Source: Branchiostoma floridae (taxonomy: Eukaryota > Chordata > Leptocardii > Amphioxiformes > Branchiostomatidae). From it: DNA of 64,000 nucleotides. Position 1 is the stretch's first letter, and each line of letters starts with the position of its first letter. The stretch lies in the NCBI RefSeq assembly GCF_000003815.2, contig NC_049994.1:12846382-12910381 (forward strand). Direction: 5' to 3'. The translations under genes were made by a program, and so were the position numbers. Shown here piece after piece: positions 60,492 to 64,000 of this stretch. Under the pieces are notes generated by a model that was given only the letters and a program-made list of their open reading frames with translations, did no database searches and had not been told where the DNA came from.

Positions 60492-61815
60492 AGCTTGGTG
60501 GCATCTGCGTCCCGTTATCCCCAGACACGTGCCCGCCGCGTGCCGTGTGGTCTGCGCGACCCCAGCTCGTGTGCTGGCAATTCCTGCCGCCCGCCCAGCA
60601 CTTACGTGTGCATGAAGGTCAAGATCAACCCTCAAAGGCACTCAATATACGGCATACCGGAAGCATGCCAGAGCTGTAGATATACCTGGTCTCAGTACAG
60701 AAATATGCGCGGAAGTGGTGAAGTAATATTGGGACGAAGTCATTTCCTCAGTTTGGTGCTCTTCCTGTGTACTTGTCAGTGTGTGTCGAGGGGCATGTGA
60801 ATGACGTAGAAAACATGTCTGCATGCAAGATACGGTATTGACAAATATGTGTAAGGTATGTACGTAGGTTCATTAGAAAGTTCTTTTCACACATGTGGCT
60901 TCTTACAATAGTCGGGTGACGGTAGACCATTACTGGAAAAATAATGGTTACTGTCAGTTCTCGTAATTCCGCCGAACATCCAAAGACAGCCTCATCAAAA
61001 AGAAAAGGAAAATTTAAAGAAATGCAGCATCAGTAATCCCTAGCCCTGAGGTATGGACACTTAACATTTCCAGGCGTTCAAGACATTATTGAACAACTCA
61101 CGATAATGCCGTTTATTTTGATGTGGCGATCCTGGGTACCTTACGGAATTACACCAGTTGACGTTGATGCGAATGGCCTTGACGCCGCAGGTTGTCGCAT
61201 GGCCAAGTTCATTACCCCTGCCCGAGGGCCATTTCTGCGCCAAGGTTGGTCCAACCCCAGATAATTACACAAGACAACACGCTGGCAGACAAACAAGCTA
61301 GTCTGACACCTTGTTAAATCAATCACTACTAACTACTGCATGTTTTATAGCTGCCTTGAAGCGCTGTATCCTGTGCCTGTATATTGTTTAACTTTGTCCA
61401 GACCAGCAGGTTCCGTCTTCGTCTACGCTGCAACTTTAGAGCATAAGAAACACTTTACACACAAACAATTTACAAGCTTGGAGATTAAAGGTAATACCTA
61501 AAGCAGCTGGCATGTATTATTGGAGAAATATCTACTTGTTTTCTTGATTTAGCTTTATTCTTGGAACCAACCTCTTGGACTTTGGCAAAAACGTCAGGAT
61601 ATATTTCGCAACACATTTAATGACATTCAGGCTGAACTGTATCGTGACAACAATAACACAGTCATGTCGACTCTTTGATTACTAGTATTTTTGTGGTTTT
61701 GTTTTGGCCAGATTGAAATGTCACCGTTGGCGTGTCTATCCAAAGCGGCCGGACATCCGTCCAAAGTCCGCCGCCTGTCCGTCTGAATCACTCACGACGG
61801 TAAAGGTCTTAGGGG

Positions 61816-61830
61816 AAAGAGAGAGAGAGA

Positions 61831-61871
<41 letters not shown>

Positions 61872-61975
61872 AGAGAGGGGGAGAGAGAGAGACAGAGACA
61901 GAGAGACAGACAGACAGAGAGACAGACAGAGACTGAGAGACTGAGAAAAAGTCAAATACTGAGAAAGAGAGAAGA
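61816..61975. repeat. GA microsatellite
   Basis: (GA)n with GACAGA units. Confidence 0.9.
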
Positions 61976-62481
61976 GTAAGAAGAGTAAGACGATAAGAAC
62001 ATATTGTTAGGAAGATAGGTCCCGCAGAAAATTCTGAGGAAAAAATTACGACAATTGTGCTTGGGCCTTAATCTGGCACATCTGCACACAGAACCGCCAG
62101 TTTCCTGCCACAACGAACTACACTTACGTAAAAACGTCATGTAAATAAAAACAGAACAGCTGTTGTGTGTACCTCTGAGGAAACGGCCGGCCAACCATCC
62201 GGTATATGATACCTACAGTAGTTAATGCGTCAAGAGTCGGTAAACATTCAGAGGGTGTGGATTAAGGAATTGGCATATATCAACATTACTGCTGCCAACA
62301 AGTGGTACAAAGAACAAAATACGAGATCTTACAGTCAGCCTCCTTCTATTATTATAGTGTAGGAAATAAAGCGATGATAAAGTGTTAATACCAGTCGATC
62401 TTATCAAAGAAGTTGAGATAAGGAAACTGTATATTGATTCGCAAATAGTACTTCAGAACAATCTAGGCAATCAGAGGATGA

Positions 62482-62592
62482 GAGTGAGAGAGAGGGGGAG
62501 GGAGGAAGAGGGAGAGAGGGAGAGACAGAGGGAGGAAGAGAGAAAGAGAGAGGGAGGGGGATGAAGACAGAGAGAAAGACAGAGAGAGACAA
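62482..62592. repeat. GA/GGGA low-complexity tract
   Basis: Purine-rich repeat. Confidence 0.9.
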
Positions 62593-64000
62593 ACCCTACA
62601 GCAATGCTAGCAATCAACAAGTCTTCTTCCATTGCACATCACATCACCTTCTGTTGAGACCAGAGTAACACAATGAAATAGGGCATGTCGCATCAGCAGA
62701 CGGTTCCAATCCTCCGTGAGTGACGGGGCCGTCACCCGGGGTAAGTACCCACAGCTTCTGCTGGAGAGGCGACGGGCAGTGCGGCGGTAGAATTTCGCTG
62801 CGGTAAGAACTTCTGTCACATCGACGTCATCGTCACACATGCTGGTCTGAGAGCTGTCCAGTCTGATACACCCTGCTGGTTAGCTGCGTTTAAATCATTA
62901 CGTGATGAGGAATTGCTGTCATCAACGTCGCCAATATGGCGATCACCTAGTAGACATCTGTATTGTATTGTATTGTATTGTAGAACCAGTCCTTCGGCGT
63001 AAAACATGCACAGAAGCTTGAAATGTGAAGAATTATCAAAGATAAACGAGGTTAAAAACAGAATTTTTCCTCGCAAGCATGCTTTACCCTAGTCATTCAA
63101 AGGCATACAATGAAAGCAAAGTTGCACACCGGTTGTATAGTAACAGGAATCACCATTGCTTATTTCAGCAATGAGTCTAATTGTCACAAAATCCATTCAC
63201 TGCTGTTAGATTTGGAGGGGGGGGGGGCAAACGTTGCAACATATTGACTAGATCCTCTTGGTGACAGGATGTAAAATACTACTTCCAAAAACAATCATAT
63301 CCGACACCCAGAGCAGCATTACGTAGGTTGGTGACCTGAAAGTCAGTTACCTGCACAGTACTAGTGTGGTGAAAAGTTTGACAGACGTGTTTGTGTGGCG
63401 CACTGGCACTGTCTGTGTGGCGGGCTGCCCAGTCTGTACCCTGATCGTTCCACTTGAGATGACAGATACACGTAGATTGTGCCATTTAAACATTAAGGGG
63501 TGACTTTTCAGACTGCTTGGCTTCTGTAACAGTTCCTCGCGTTATGATCTGCCATGCATCGCTTTACATCTGCTCGGAGACCACGCTTTTATGCAAGGGA
63601 GAATACGAGATGAGTCCACCATGTCCATTCAGACATGCACAGCCTGGATACCAGTCTCTCCGATGGCTGTAGGTCTGGGATTATTAGATCCTAGGTAGTA
63701 CACAATTCTATCGACGCCGGGCCAAATTTAGCCCATTCCGGTGTTTATGCCTACCTGATTCCAGGCCGGGTTGGGTTGAGGTAAAACTTCCCATGAATCT
63801 GGAGGCGAAGAACTGGCCTGTGGTGGCCCTAGCAGAGGTTTGGATCTCATGTTGCTGCCAGTCTGGTCGAAGCTGGATTTTGCTGTTAATTAGAAGTGAA
63901 CTGTTTCTACTCGCCTCCCCTTGTGTTTGACATATCATTAAACACGCTGCCATGTGTTTTGTACCTGATTCCAGGCCAGGCTCAGACAAAAGTTCCTTAA
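62593..64000. other. Right-edge stretch, no supported gene
   Basis: Includes a short (GTATT)n near 62960, a G run at 63216-63226, a one-ended AGCCTGGATACCAG fragment at about 63642, and a repeated CCTGATTCCAGGCC motif at 63757 and 63965. A minus-strand frame at 62607-62840 has an ATG but no identifiable domain. Confidence 0.35.

Noticed and set aside
62607-62840. 77-codon minus-strand frame starting with ATG.
   Set aside because: No domain, signal peptide or splice support; plausible chance frame.

Overview
This is animal nuclear DNA: there are no bacterial operons, coding segments are short and bounded by GT...AG splice sites with matching phases, and the spaces between them hold SINEs, LINE 3' ends, foldback MITEs, microsatellites and two assembly gaps (1719-2214, 4368-4595). 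The repeat types, the compact introns and the kinds of genes suggest a cephalochordate (amphioxus, Branchiostoma). That assignment is inference; no ribosomal or mitochondrial marker is present.

Every gene I can support lies on the minus strand and encodes a secreted product. From right to left: (C) 39746-43325, a helical, cysteine-poor secreted protein of 388 aa in four coding exons, family not recognised; (E) 26325-27524, a 126-aa prepropeptide with a dibasic site followed by a helical peptide resembling class-B GPCR hormones, parathyroid hormone being the nearest resemblance I can see; (D) 12648-14163, a 132-aa secreted precursor with one cysteine pair and a GYLLG segment; (A) 3395-6062, an IGFBP-like cysteine-rich domain followed by two thyroglobulin type-1 domains; (B) 485-578, a signal-peptide exon of a gene running off the left edge. 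Genes A, C, D and E have a splice acceptor just upstream of the ATG, so each has a non-coding first exon. ATG-free candidate first exons with donors and (mostly) TATA-like boxes are found upstream of each.

Mobile DNA has repeatedly hit gene control and splice sites. A LINE fragment at 7285-7882 sits between two ~154-bp copies of the promoter and first exon of gene A. A 245-bp TIR element with a perfect 9-bp target duplication interrupts the second thyroglobulin exon of gene A. A 163-bp element with a perfect 9-bp duplication has copied the splice-donor region of gene D exon 2. In gene C the donor of exon 3 and the acceptor of exon 4 each lie in their own tandem repeat array. The long stretches between genes (16.5-26 kb, 28.7-39.7 kb, 45.3-57 kb, 58.2-64 kb) show repeats but no gene I can support, apart from two orphan first-exon-like segments near 57.1 and 58.1 kb.
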